From Ornithodoros turicata (lineage: Eukaryota; Arthropoda; Arachnida; Ixodida; Argasidae): a stretch of DNA of 64,000 bases. This document shows, one piece after another, positions 12,026 to 23,612 of the stretch. Position 1 is the first letter of the stretch. Each line of letters begins with the position of its first letter. A program made the position numbers and the translations under genes. Location: NCBI RefSeq assembly GCF_037126465.1, contig NC_088201.1, positions 226,120,016 to 226,184,015 on the forward strand, written 5' to 3'. Under the pieces are notes generated by a model that ran no database searches, had not been told where the DNA came from, and worked only from the letters and a program-made list of their open reading frames with translations.

Positions 12026-14600
12026 GGTTCAAACACTAAAGACATATTGAACATGTGGAGATTTTGCCAAGGATCGATCTTGACTAGCCGACGCAACTGA
12101 ACGATACAACACACGATACAATGACGAACATGACGACACACATTATACAAAATGCGTGGGTATGCAGAGCAAAATGTGGGGGTGGGGGGTAGATGGATGT
12201 GTCAGGGAAATGCGACAGTAGGGTAGTATATGTGATTGCTCTCAAATGCAGTTGCGTGTTATTTAGGTGAATTTGTTGGTGACTGGTCACTGGTCACTGA
12301 TTTCCAATTTTTTCTGCCCCCTTTTGCCCTCAGTTTCCGCACACTTCATTGTTATATGTCGGCTGTCGTCTGTGTTATTAAACATTCCTGGTTTGAACTC
12401 CCTGTGTTTGTGTAAGTCTCTTTCTTTGGGCCCAAGTTCAGGCTTCTTCAACTATAGAACATCCAGCGTACCCCATCACATCACATTTAGTCCTGCATGA
12501 TTAACAGAACGAGCTTTTATTTCGACTGCCTTTTTCCAGGTAACATGAAATATATGGAACAAGCAGCATACAGCGAAGCAAAGACGGCCACGCCTCGCTG
12601 TGCGAGAGCTCATGATTAATGACGATATCGCACCATTCACGAAGGCAGTTTTCTTTGCCATCACCGAGCAGGCCCGTGCATTTGACGGCTACACGACCAT
12701 GCACGTGACTAGAGACAGAAGAGCTATGTGCCCCACAACAGAAACTCTGGCGGTAGATACGCTGGAATAGCAAGCACATCCATGGAGCAAACTCATGTGG
12801 TTGGGTGCCACGGTCCTGGCTATGCGCTCCCCATACATTGAATAGGGCGGTAAACACACCAGTCTTTCTAGCTCACCATACTTGAAAGCAACGACATCCA
12901 CGCAATTAGGCTTTCCAGCGGAGAGTGACGTGAGGTTCGAAGTAGTCTGAGAACAACGTAACGACAAGAGGGCGTTCCAGTTTCCCTGGCACAGAGACGC
13001 AACGGTACGAAACGTCAGCAAGCCGATCGAAGCCTCCCGTAATATGCTCCTCCCCCGGCGCCATGCTGTGTTGCCGGTGCTCCGCAGGAAAATACATCGA
13101 TTTTGACCGAAAGGTATTGACGGGGAGTTGTTCATTGTCTATTGCACAAGACCATCGCGTTTTTCCTGGTCGTTGCGGAGCGAACTATCCCTCTAAGAAA
13201 GTCATGTATCGCGTAAGCGTGCGCTCTATGTCGCCAGATCTGATTCCGGCAATTTCGCTAGTTATCTAGCTCACCTGCTCTATGCGAAGGGAGTTCTTCC
13301 TTGTGGTGTTCATTGGCAGCGAGAGTGGCCCATGAGGTAACCTCGTCAATAGTCCTCGCGGTTACCGTGGTGCAGGGAGCATCCAAATGAAGGCTACTGA
13401 GGAATGCTCGCATGACGTTTCTAGTGGGTTGTTGGACTACCCACATCCCAGAGCAAAACACCCCTTCCTCTCCTGTGCTACCATCACCTCTCCGCTCCGT
13501 CTTTCACCCTTTCTTTTTTTTTCACCTTTTCCACCCCTAAGCGGTCCACCGAGCCGCTCATCGCTAGACCGCACCATCCCCCAACATCATCACCCACCCT
13601 GCGTACCGCTTCTCAGAGACTGCAAAATTTATTTTATTTATACTTGAGTTTCAATACTGTTATCAAGCACGACTTCTAGCATACCAAAGAAACAAGTTTC
13701 CAGAGTCCACATTGTTATGCAAGTAGAGCGAAATTAAGTGCGACTGTTCGAAGTCACAGTTCACGCCAATCTCTTGAAGTAGATGCTGGGACACACGGGT
13801 GCTTGAGGTATCCACTTTATTTTTTCAACTCGGGAACTACTGCCTCGTGTTTTGTATTAAAAATTGCATGCTAGGTGCTAGTAGTGATAGCCAATTATAT
13901 AGCACCGAGCAGCCTAGAGGCAGCGCAGCAGCTTAGACATGCAAATGAAACACGGGTTTTTGGGCCCATAACCTCCATTTGGAAATAGCGTCGGTTGTGG
14001 CGAAAAGGAAAGAAACACGTTAAAAATATTTGAATGGCTCCGAAATATGATGTGGTGAATGAGCCTATTCACCTCACGGCGAGCCGGCCCACACCTGGTG
14101 TGGGGAGCATGGTGAGAAACATTGAGGCGTGAGCACAAACAGGGGCTTGCAGGGCCATGATTTTACTCCCTTGATGGTATGGGCTTCCAGGGACGTCGCC
14201 GAACCAGTCCTTGTACCGCACGGGGTAACTGGAACCGGGAGCGATGGATGGCAGAACCGACGGAGAACACCTAGAAGATGTGGCAGTGAAGAGGCAGTGG
14301 AGTAGACCAGGAAGCGCTGTGGAGGATGAAGTCAACCAAGGTGCACACCCAATGGCCGGGCTCCGCAAAAACCTGCTGTTCTTTTCTTGCGAAGCCAGCC
14401 TGCACCTTTTCTCGAGCTGCACCTGCAAGGAACTTCCAGGCCGCTTCTCTTCCTCCCTTCTTCCAGCGCTAACATGCACCAGCGCCACCACATATGATAT
14501 AATATCCATCTGTCATATCATACGCTGATCAAGGAGATATATGCAAAAAATGTACAATCATCTGTCACACGATGCATTGTAATTTTTGCCTTTGTGATTG
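12026..14600. other. No recognised gene; possible solo-LTR-like segment on the minus strand
   Basis: On the minus strand about 12500-13130 has the look of an LTR/UTR: a long GC-balanced leader ending in aataaaagctcgttctgtt, a polyadenylation-signal context. Open frames here change phase repeatedly and show no known domain. The rest of the interval shows no gene. Confidence 0.25.
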
Positions 14601-14628
14601 GTAACGTATGAAGAAACATGTAGGATAC

Positions 14629-14792
14629 GGCGGCCCGTGGACGACGATGGTGTAGCTTTGCTGCCACGCGCTACAATCCTGGCGTGTCAGGTCTACCGAC
14701 ACCATCTTAGGCTTAGGCCACAAACATCTGCCCGCCGGGACATTCCACCACCGCCGGGTTGGACTCATGTAGAGGAAGACCATTTCCTATTT
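14629..14792 (+). mobile_element. Solo LTR of the Ty3/Gypsy family (decayed)
   Basis: Collinear with the LTR at 51244-51415: ggcggccCGTGG, a central ctaccgacaccatc, gccgggacattccaccaccgcc and gactcatgtagaggaagacc appear in order. The termini are mutated (expected TGTGGC and CTCTACA), so a target duplication cannot be read. Confidence 0.65.
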
Positions 14793-15129
14793 AGTGACCT
14801 GAACTACCAACACCTCAGTTCGGTGAATAATTCCGGCTTCTACCATCCAAAATTTCCCAACGACCACCATAATCAGATCAAGATCCGTACACCTGTTCAG
14901 GAAGCAGACGATGGCGTTCAGGCCCGCCTTGTGAGCCACCGAGCACGTCCTTCCACTGGGGACTTTTAATGCGACGTAATGCGAAACGTCCACTGGCGCA
15001 GGAGCACCACGCACAGCCGTTACATAGCCAACAAAGACGATCCGAGCTGTTCGTCATCTATCTTCCCTTCAACTTCCAGTCATGATAACAACCGCAAGCA
15101 CCGCTGAACGTCTGAGGGGTGCCATCTCG

Positions 15130-15345
15130 CCCCCTCTGTCTCACAAAATTGCTTGGTCCCTCTCCACATCCAGCACACCAACGCTCTGCCATCAAAGCTC
15201 TCTTGATCATTCCTGATACCATAGGATTTCAAACCTTATTGTGTCCTTATTTATTCAACCGCACCACCACCAGCCAATGGGGTAGAGTATCGCCACTAGG
15301 GATGAAACTCCCGATTCATCATTTCACAATAAAGTTGTTGTTAAA
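15130..15345 (+). repeat. Hairpin/GTT-tail interspersed repeat, copy 3
   Basis: Shares the ctcacaaaattgcttggtcc head with copy 2. The hairpin is ATCGCC-acta-GGGAT with one arm base changed. Ends in cacaataaagttgttgtta immediately before the PLE terminus at about 15362. Confidence 0.7.
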
Positions 15346-15497
15346 GACACAAAGGAAAGGGTGCAGGCTAGCTGGTATAGATCCATGAAGAAGACCGAGA
15401 GACACGGACACAGAAGGCGACACACGTAGGTTCTCAGACACAGCAATAAATGTATTGGTTCATCTCAACTTAAAAGCTAAAAATCTTCGAAGGGGTG

Positions 15498-15657
15498 TGT
15501 AGCGGGCCGTGGACAACGACGAAGATGGCCACGCGCCTGGAGCACCTGCCTCAGTTCCACCGGCGCAGCCATGGAGATAGGCACCCGTCATCGCCTCTCC
15601 GTGGCATACCATCACCGTCGGTCGGGACTCATGTAGAGGAACAACACCTCCTCTACA
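15498..15657 (+). mobile_element. Solo LTR inserted in the PLE, 4-bp target duplication
   Basis: A 160-bp unit beginning TGTAGCGGGC and ending CTCTACA, collinear with the LTR at 51244-51415. It is flanked on both sides by GGTG (15494-15497 and 15658-15661). A 4-bp duplication and TG...CA ends fit a Ty3/Gypsy integrase. The uninterrupted sequence is preserved in the opposing PLE arm near 17835, which confirms the boundaries. Confidence 0.88.
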
Positions 15658-15661
15658 GGTG

Positions 15662-15961
15662 CGAGAGGGATAAAAGACGCATTGCTAACTACGTTTCCCA
15701 TGGTGGCAATCTCCAAGGATTCCCGAAACAACCTTCGGTGTGCGTAGCATTCCCACGCAAGCATTGTAGTGTCCTTGAAGCAAGGCTCGCAACCTTTGCA
15801 GTCCCGTAAATGATCTCCCAGTTTCGAAGACCCGGCCATTCTTTCAGTGTTTGCTGCGTGTTCCCTAATCCGATCATTGAGACACCGGCGCGTCTGGCCA
15901 ACGTACACAAAGCCGCACTCAAGGGGAATAGCATACACAACGTTCTGCTTGCAAGGAACAA
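15662..15961 (-). pseudogene. GIY-YIG endonuclease domain of a PLE (left arm)
   Basis: The frame contains YAIPLECGFVYVGQTRRCLN followed by R-I-R-E-H and a conserved H-x-R-D-C segment. This is the GIY-YIG nuclease fold that PLEs carry C-terminal to the reverse transcriptase and use to nick target DNA. The intended start lies upstream in the polyprotein, so a local methionine is not a real start. The end of the frame is disrupted by the LTR insertion. The same domain is repeated in the right arm at 17483-17764. Confidence 0.82.
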
Positions 15962-16242
15962 AAGGCTACCTGTGCCTCACGCCACAAGATTCAGATTTAG
16001 AGCTAAAGGGGGTCACGACTAAATTTAAAGGCACTGGAAAAACAACTTTGATATTATTAGTATTTAGCGACAGCAAGAATGTTGTGAGCAACTGCATCGA
16101 TATAGGGAATTACAACAACATTACGAGAGTTTCCATCATTCCATGGTCTACAGTGTGAACTTTCAAGCAATTTCATGGCCCTCTTCGCAATCAATTGGCT
16201 GTCATACCGGGCCTGTCTTTCACATTGCTTCCGCAAACTACT

Positions 16243-16620
16243 CTAAACGAAATGAAAACAGCTTTCATTCGTTGCAGCAGTCAAGAGGGATGTACAAACA
16301 CCGAACTTAACAAGTTTAGAATGTGCGCTTGAGTAGGGCAGGACCGGCTTGCAGTTTTCTTTTTCATATGACGAACGAAAATCCGGGTTACAATAAAATG
16401 TGAGGTTCAGGAACCTCAGCGTCCCATGAGAGGGTTGCTCTGCACAAAACTTTAAATCGGGTGCTACTGCACTAACAAACTGTAAGGTAGGATCCACACA
16501 TATAGAACCAGCATCAGAGATAACAATGATGTCATCAACAAACCGACGAATTAAAACACGCTTTTGACTCCCATAACTCGTAAGCTTGGCCAGCTCAATA
16601 TCCAAGGTATTTAGATACAT
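16243..16620 (-). pseudogene. PLE reverse transcriptase fragment with RFVDD active site
   Basis: About 125 residues with YLNTLDIELAKL, then LIRRFVDDIIVI, the palm-domain catalytic motif (F/Y-x-D-D) of Penelope-type reverse transcriptase, then LRFLNLTF and a lysine/proline-rich thumb-side segment. The N-terminal half of the RT is missing because the element is truncated at the head-to-head junction. The frame ends in a stop before the endonuclease, so the polyprotein is broken. This arm keeps the catalytic aspartates which the right arm has lost. Confidence 0.8.
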
Positions 16621-16654
16621 TTCTTAGTTCCTTTTAAAATACCACAAACCGCAG

Positions 16655-17355
16655 ATGCCTCTTTGTGTCGTTGTCAGTGAAATTGGTACCTGGCAGAAAC
16701 TCGTTGCTAAATATCTCCAACGCGGACTAAAAGTTCTACAGCTTCCTGGTTCTCTCTCGCTACGGAACTCTGAAGAACTGATCGAGAGCTTAGAGCCCTT
16801 CCACGGTGCTCTGGTAACTATGTTTTCCCTTGATATAAAAGATTTGTATTACTCCCTGAACGTAAAGGTTCTATTCAGGACAGTCAAACATTTTATTGAA
16901 GATCAGTTGGGTGTTTTTCAGTATGAAGTTGGTCTTTCCTGTGACGATTTCCTCAGTATTCTAGAGCGTTATTTGAAATCTACTGTTATATCTGTTGACA
17001 AATGTTCGTTCAGAAAAATGGTGTATGCATTGGCTCCGCGGTTGCTCCTGTCTTGTCAGAAATTTATCTAAATACCTTGGATATTGAGCTGGGCAAGCTT
17101 ACGAGTAACCCGGGTTTTTGTTGGTCATATGGAAAAGAAAACTGCAAGCCGGTCCTGCCCTGCTCAAGCGCACATTCTAAACTTGTTAAGTTCGGTGTCT
17201 GCAGATCCCTCTTGAATGCTGCAACGAAGAAAAGCTGTTTTCATTTCGTTCCGAGTTGTTTGCGGGAGCAATGTGAAAGACTCATGCAGGCCGGGTATGA
17301 CAGCAAAATTGATTGCAAAGAGGGTAATGAAATTGCTTTAAAGTTCACAGTGTAG
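16655..17355 (+). pseudogene. PLE reverse transcriptase, frameshifted and with the active site deleted
   Basis: The first frame carries MFSLDIKDLYYSL, equivalent to the L-D-V-x-S-L-Y-T motif of PLE RTs, where the first catalytic aspartate lies. It overlaps a second frame at 17002-17355 that begins with NGVCIGSAVAPVLSEIYLNT, equivalent to the G-T-x-M-A-P block. After KLTS the sequence jumps to the NPGFCWSYGKENCKP segment, skipping about 65 residues that hold FVDD in the left arm. The protein cannot be functional. Neighbouring downstream GIY-YIG coding is separated by a stop. Confidence 0.78.
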
Positions 17356-17482
17356 ACCATGGAATGATGGACTTAACGTTGTTGTAACTCCCTATTTCCA
17401 TGCAGTTGCCCACAACATTCTTGCTGTCGCTAAATACAATAATATCAAAGTTGTTTATTCCAGTGCCTTCAAATTAAGTGGT

Positions 17483-17764
17483 TTGACCCCCTTCAGCTCC
17501 AAATCTGAATCTTGTGGCTTGAGGCACAGGAAGCCGTTTGTTCCTTGCAAGCAGGACGTTATGTATTCTATTCCGCTTGAGTGTGGCTTTGTGTACGTTG
17601 GCCAGACGCGCCGGTGCCTCAATGACCGGATTAGGGAACATGCAGCAAACGTTCAAAGAATGGCTGGGTCTTCGGAACTGGTAGATCATTTACGGGATTG
17701 TAAAAGTTGCCAGCCTTGCTCCAAGGACACTACAGTGCTTGCGTGGGAACGCTACGCACACTGA
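17483..17764 (+). pseudogene. GIY-YIG endonuclease domain of a PLE (right arm)
   Basis: Encodes YSIPLECGFVYVGQTRRCLN, R-I-R-E-H and H-L-R-D-C-K, almost the same residues as the left-arm copy. A stop after YAH truncates the expected C-terminus, while the following LFRESL reading continues in the same frame after it. This is the nicking domain for PLE target-primed insertion. Confidence 0.8.
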
Positions 17765-17940
17765 GGGTTGTTTCGGGAATCCTTGGAGGTTGCCACCAGA
17801 GAAAACGTAGTTAGCAATGCGTCTTTTATCCCTCTCGTACCACTACGAAGATTTTTAGCTTTTAAGTTGAGATGAACCAATAAATTTATTGCTGTGTCTG
17901 AGAAACTACGTGTGTCGTCCCCCCGCCTTCTTTGTCCGTG

Positions 17941-18640
17941 TCTCTCGGTCTTCTTCATGAAAGTTCGTACGGGCAACGCCATACATGTGTGCATGTCAGA
18001 AATCCGGCGTAGCGATAGGCGCGACGTAAGCCCTGAGCATGTGCTGGTAATGAAGACCTTACGGTTGCGTTTCATCGATAGTATTTACAACACCTTCCGG
18101 TATGCACAAAACATTACGCGAAGGGAGATAGAAGACTTCGAGTTCATTCAGCAGCTAATTGAAATGCATTCTGCCTTCTTGAAGACAATCCCCAACTGGG
18201 TGCCATAGTGGGCAGGGCGCAAGTGGGATGTCTTCGCTATGAGTTGGCAGTTGGACAAGTCCACAAACTTCCTGACCATGAGACGAAGTGGCCATGCGCA
18301 TGTATTTCGTGATCAGTACCGTGTTCATCCACCAGCGGCAGAGCTTTAACGATGCGGCAATGTTCTTCACCGGGTGGCTGTTCAAGTACTGTGACAAGAT
18401 TGAATTCCTCGTGCTGGACGGCGAGGCCGGAGCGCCGCTCGTTCTCAAAGGAGACTTCAACCTGTGGCCTAGAGACCGAGAGCGGCTGCGCGAGTACTTG
18501 CCCCAACATTTTATTCTTGAGAGGGCCGTAGACGTACACCAACAGACCACGCTAAGCAGATCATGCCTCGATTTGACATTCCCCAGTGGTATGCATACCG
18601 TTTGCAGGTCTTACTTCTTCTCGCACCGCTGCCCCGTCTT
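17941..18640 (+). pseudogene. Endonuclease/exonuclease/phosphatase-like fragment of a transposon
   Basis: Two frames, 17894-18208 and 18288-18815, look like parts of one decayed protein. The second has PLVLKGDFNLWPRDRERL and then TTLSRSCLDLTFPSG. The GDFN and S-x-x-C-L-D-L motifs are those of EEP nucleases attached to Helitron-type helicases and LINEs in arthropods. The first frame (LRLRFIDSIYNTFRY...) is not recognised. A stop at 18206 separates the two. Which element it came from is not decided. Confidence 0.45.
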
Positions 18641-18815
18641 CAAACTGCTGAGAATGCGAGACACCGCCAACAAGGCACTACCGCGAGCTACACGCCTGCC
18701 ACCGAATGCCCGCCACAACCCGAGCCAGAACGCGCCCCTACGCTGCTCATGTCGTCGCCCGCCGTCTCGTAGAGTAACTCGTGCAAGGCCCCGTAACAAA
18801 ACCCAACCGCATTAG

Positions 18816-21800
18816 TGCCTTCCTTGTAAGCGTAAATCGTTTATGTGTAGCCTGTGTGCATGTCAAGTCATGTAAGATCTGCACAATAAATGTACATATA
18901 CTGTGAGTTCGTTGGTTTCAATACTTACCTGTGCCACCGAACCACACATCCTAATGAACCGCTCATAAGGCGTTTCACGGAAATCTATGTGGTGGCCTCT
19001 GTGGTACCACTTACCCATCTGTTTTATCGAACTGTCTACACAGATTCCCATAGAGGCTTCTCCACCCACCAAATCACGCAACAATCACGCACGCGGAATC
19101 AATTACGAAACTGTAAAAGATGCTGTTTTTTTTTTTTGTAATTTTCGGAAGACATTCGGCAAAGTGTCACAAACAATAACAACAACTTTATTTTGAGATG
19201 ATGAATCGGGATGCTCAAGCTCGGACTTTGGCTTTGGATAATGACATGTATCCAAAAACGTACCCCAAGTAGCTCGGTACCCCTCGCCCCAGAGGTCGAT
19301 TACTGTGGAAACTACTACGGTGCGCGTAAAGCGCAGCGTGTGAGATGGAAACGTTATGTCCACTCAGTTGTGCGACTTTGGGCATTCCACATTCAAAGCC
19401 ATGCCGATAGTCAAACATGCGCTTATACATCCGAGCCCGTTTGATAAACCTTAAGCGACCTTAAGGACCTTATGCTGTGCAGGCCTCACATCTCTAACCC
19501 AAGAGTTCATCAAGCTCATGCTCATTACCACTGCGCCGGCTCGATAACCCCTCGGGGCGTCAGGTAACAGTTGTGTATAGCTCGATACATTATATCGATT
19601 TTGCGCAATTTTTTTACATGCATCTGATAATTATCCCACTGCGTCCTCCTTACTTGAGCCACGAGTCTAGATAGCTGGAATAACACTGCGCACGCCGTAG
19701 AGTAACCTGAATCCCTAAGATGCAGCAGAGGTGCACCACTGGACCTTCATTTCTTTAAATATGTTAATCTCGATTCTTTAGGTATTTAGATATTGACCCA
19801 TGGGCTAATAAGTGTAGCTCCATGTGTGTGCCATGGAAAGACAGTCACTGCGTTACTTAGCGGAATTTAAACTTACAACGCTCCTCAGTTTGTTGTGTGA
19901 TCTGCCACATAGTGCGCCCTTGATAATATTTGGGTACCCTACAGGTTAAACTTGCGATAGACGCGTCCTCCAGTACCTCGGCGACGGGGAAGCACATGCT
20001 GCACAGCGCGGCTTTTTGAGCCATAGTACTGCTGAAAGGCTGCAGGTTTCCCTGACGAGCACTAAAGGGACGGTCACATCCGGAAACCCATCTATGAAAC
20101 CGGTACCAGTATCTTCGGTAGATTTTGTAGCGTCTGTCAGCAGATCCAACATATCGTCTGTTGATTGTCACGAACATTGTACCACGATCGCAAGGGATGT
20201 GGTGATCAAGTTTTATTGCCTATCGCTAGTCCACTTCCTCCTAGAGGGCATCAACCGGGGGGGGGGGGGGGAAGAGAGAGAACGAGAGAAAAAAAGGTAT
20301 TTTCTTTTCGGTATCGAAGTGCGTATCGCTATGTGTTTTGAAATCGCCACCCGAAAAGTGTTTAAAGTACCGATACTTACGCTTTTGTAGTGCCCCACCA
20401 TTCTTAACTGGTGATATTTTTTATCTCTATCTTTTGTGACTGGTCCGCCTACCGCAGACAGACGAAAACTTAGAGTGCCAGCTCTCCTAAACGTCAACCA
20501 ACGTCTAGGCCATATAATAAGCTTTCAGCTTTTCTGTTGCAAAAACGGCTTCTTCCAATTCGTTGTTATGCAAACCGATTACCCACGTAAGCATGACTTC
20601 ATGCGACGCTATCGTATTTTGGGGGCGGGTAAATGGCCGACCTCATCATCATCCAATGTATGTGTGTGTGTGTGCGGGTTCGTATTCTAAGCGAAAGTAT
20701 AAGGTATCAAGTTACTTGTCTGGTAGTAACAGTACTCGTACTCCGTTACATTAAGAAGGAAGTATCGATATCGTATTTCGCTCCTCTTTACCCAAGTAAC
20801 GAGTATCGGTATCACGATACATTCGATAACGGCTACCCCACTGGCCTACCGTGTCATGCCGTGGCCAGCAGTTTATCCAGAACCCTGAGGGAGGGGGAGG
20901 GGGCGTTGCAAACAAAATTGGGGTGCACTTACATTGTAACAGCACTACACTGAAAAAAAAAAAGGTGGAATGTGCCGCCAAACATTTAGGGGGAGGTGTC
21001 GGGGGTCTTGATATACTTCTGGTCATAGATAAAAGGGTGAGTGGTTTTGGAACCACTTTCGACGACTTCTACTTCTACCCGTACTTAAATTTTTCATCAC
21101 TTACACGTTAATTGCAACCAGTCATCGGAAGGTAGTTAGCGGCGCGATGTGAGATCATATCTCGGTCTTCATAAACCTTTTTTTTTTTTTTTTCACAAGC
21201 GTCGCATAACACTACAAAGTTTCCTGAACTTTGAATTACCATCCAACCATGTCTCCCAAACGCTGGTGAACCTTGAGGAGTTGATGGTACATCACCAACT
21301 ACCATGAGTAAAAAGATTGAACCTTTAAATTCAAGTTTAAGGGAACCTTTATCTCAGTTGAAAATTAATCGGTGTTCATGAAACCGGGCAGAAGCTAGCT
21401 AGATGTTCCAAGTTAACCATGAAAGCCTATGAGCAGCTTATTTGGCACACGGTAAGATGTTGAGGAGGGTGCGCGACATTCGAAGGTAGGTACAGGTGTT
21501 GTAGAATCCCTGGCGATTTGAGGAGCTGACCTTCCTCGCGGGCAGTCAGAGCCATAGGTACACGAGCGAACGAGATGCCGCGTTCAGTGAGAGCAGGCTT
21601 GATGCCCTAATATTTGCCTGTTATTGCGAGCGTTGTGGTAATGCCGAAAACGAAATATAGCTGGCGAAGCTTGAAATGTTTGACGACTAAGAAGTTTGCG
21701 CGGTGGACTAAAACCTCGCGCTCGAAGCCAATATCGCATATCCCGAGTATGCTGCGGCGACAAGTCCTTCTGAGTAGCGTCGTGGAACCGGTGGCAATGC

Positions 21801-21930
21801 CTAGAAGCCTTGTCATCGTACTACGATGCATAACCTTTTCAGTTCGTGCAGCAAAAATATATTAAAAATACAGTCACAACACCTATTTACGGTATTGTTG
21901 TTGGCTATGGGACCGTCTTGTTCACTTTTG
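18816..21930. other. No gene recognised; simple repeats and one truncated interspersed repeat
   Basis: A 46-base minus-strand tail of the hairpin/GTT repeat lies at 19171-19217 (aacaacaactttattttgagatgatgaatcggg type). There is a G14 run at 20258, a GT run at 20659, and ATCG/GATAC-rich self-similar stretches at 20300-20380 and 20690-20840. Open frames around 19857-20177 and 21607-21865 show no family signature. Confidence 0.5.
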
Positions 21931-21939
21931 GGATAGGGG

Positions 21940-21976
21940 TCGACGTTTCGGCAGTCAGCGCTGCCTTCGACGGGAC
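21940..21976 (-). other. Hammerhead-derived terminal motif of the PLE, left arm
   Basis: On the minus strand the order is CCGTCGA, GGCAG stem, CGCTGA loop, CTGCC stem, GAAACGTC. Helix II and GAAAC-GTC are those of PLE hammerheads, but the CUGANGA core is replaced by CCGUCGA, so self-cleavage is not expected. Confidence 0.55.
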
Positions 21977-22177
21977 TGGGCTTTGGTGACAAGAACAAGC
22001 TTTATATATGGGAGAGGGTTATGTACAAGGGAAAGAGAGCAGCGCATGCGCTTTTGTCATGACTAACATAGGTTGGTGACTAAGTGAAAGGGGAATGACC
22101 GGGTCTGTGCAGCAGGACCTTGAGGAAATACCCGTGAGCCTGAAAAAGAGACAAAAGAGTGTATGTATTGTGCTGGA

Positions 22178-23600
22178 TTAGGAATGCAGGTTGCGAATAG
22201 TAGAAAGGATTCCTGGATCTTCGTTTATCTGACACTGGAATTTATGAATGAGATAAGACTCGCGCTGTTCCCTGAGCCGCTGGGAAAGAAAGCCTGCCTG
22301 CAGGATGAAAATAGATGTATTGGTGATTGAGTGTCCTGGTTTACTGAAATGGCGCGACACTGGCAGATTAGGTTTCTTCGCGACGTCAGATTTGTGGTTA
22401 TTGAATCGCGTTCTAAATGAAGTAGCTGTCTGTCCGATATATTGGGCGTTGCATTCATTACATTGAAGAAGATAGACAACATTGGAAGAATTACAGTTAA
22501 AGTCGCCATTAATGTTCACCCGATAATTAGAATTGGTGCTATCTGCAGAGTTAGCGGCTTGCATTGATTTACAAATTTGGCATCTAGTTGCATTACAAGG
22601 GTGGCAACCAATGTTATTTTCTGGAAGTTTGTTAATTTTGGCATTTACTAGTCTGTCTTGGATGTTCCGCGCCCGGCGATAACTTACGCGCGGTGGCTGT
22701 GAGAATATTTCCTTCATCCGATCAGATTGTGAAAGAATTGGGTAGTGGCGGTTGAGTATCCGGCTAATGTTAGGAACGCTGCCATTGAATGTGACAGTGA
22801 GATTTACTGCAGAATTTTCGTTGGCTCGAGGAGATCTTTGGAGCAATTGTTGGCGATCTGTGGATCTTGCTCTGGCTATAGCGTCTTTAACAAGTTTGTC
22901 CGGGTATTCACGATCAATGAAGGGTTGTTCTAGTCGTTGGAGATGGTTGTCTAGTTCGGCATCGTTAGTGCATATTCTGCGGTAGCGCAATGCCTGACTA
23001 TAAGGTATGGCTAACTTAGTATGCCTTGGATGGCAACTGCGGAACGATAAGTATTGCTGAGCATCTGTAGGCTTCCGGTATAAGTTGGTTGAGATGCCGC
23101 CGTTTTGTAACTTGACTTCCACATCCAAGAAGGTAACAGTGGAGGCGGAGTAGTGGGAGGTAAATTGAATGTTTGGGTGAATTTGGTTGAACCGGTTGAT
23201 GAACGTGAGAAGGTCGCTTTCAGAATGAGGCCATATGATAAAAATATCATCTAAAAATCTCTTGTACACAAGTGGTTTCAACACGGAACATTCGAGAAAT
23301 GTTTCCTCCAGGGATGCCATGAAGATATTTGCATAGTTGGGGGCCATTCTCGTGCCCATGGCTGTCCCGTTAACTTGCAGATAGTGCTTGTTATCAAATT
23401 CAAAGTTATTGGAGGTCAAAATAAGTGTTAGCAGTTCGGTGAGGACAGTAGGATCATACGGCTGGTCAGGTTGATTTTTGTATGCTGAAACGGCCGCTGC
23501 TATACCATCTGCGTGGGGAATATTAGTGTAAAGGGACGTGACGTCTAACGTTGCCAAGAGACAGCTTGAGGGAACGGTTACTTGCGATACAGTTTGAAGG
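22178..23600 (-). pseudogene. PLE reverse transcriptase plus GIY-YIG polyprotein, 5' truncated but open
   Basis: An uninterrupted frame of about 474 authentic residues. In order: LLATLDVTSLYTNIPHADG (first catalytic aspartate), VNGTAMGTRMAPNYANIFM, YKRFLDDIFIIWPHSESDLL (catalytic F-x-D-D), STVTFLDVEVKL, a cysteine-rich HPCNATRCQICK segment in front of the endonuclease, and GIY-YIG from about NVVYLLQCNECNAQYIGQT to the C-terminus. The nominal first residues before GTVLQTV are antisense of the opposite arm, so the open frame starts in foreign sequence. Known PLE proteins have a longer N-terminus, missing here. It makes cDNA by target-primed synthesis in intact elements; this one is probably inactive because of truncation. 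Confidence 0.9.
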
Positions 23601-23612
23601 ACTGTACCTGGA

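Larger units (their letters stand above)
15362..16640 (-). mobile_element. Penelope-like element, left arm of a head-to-head pair (5' truncated)
   Basis: Reads leftwards: partial reverse transcriptase (16620-16243), spacer, GIY-YIG endonuclease (about 15961-15662), then a terminal region ending near ttcttcatg at 15390. The same terminal sequence closes the right arm near 17960, so the two elements face each other by their 5' sides at about 16640. An LTR has inserted at 15498-15657. Confidence 0.8.
16641..17960 (+). mobile_element. Penelope-like element, right arm of the head-to-head pair
   Basis: Reads rightwards: RT N-terminal region (16655-17071), a frame change into the RT C-terminal region (to 17355), GIY-YIG domain (17483-17764) and a terminal region ending cttcttcatg. 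It extends about 400 bases further 5' than the left arm but has lost the segment coding for the catalytic aspartates. Confidence 0.8.
21931..23600 (-). mobile_element. Penelope-like element, left arm of a 3.3 kb palindrome
   Basis: A 5'-truncated PLE reading leftwards: RT, GIY-YIG, untranslated region and a terminus at ggataggggtcgacg. It is the inverted copy of 23613-25220, separated by a 12-base spacer. It lacks the deletion and frameshift present in the other arm. Confidence 0.9.

Noticed and set aside
12689..13135. A 148-codon minus-strand open frame
   Set aside because: Two other overlapping minus-strand frames are equally open; sequence looks like an LTR or UTR rather than protein coding.
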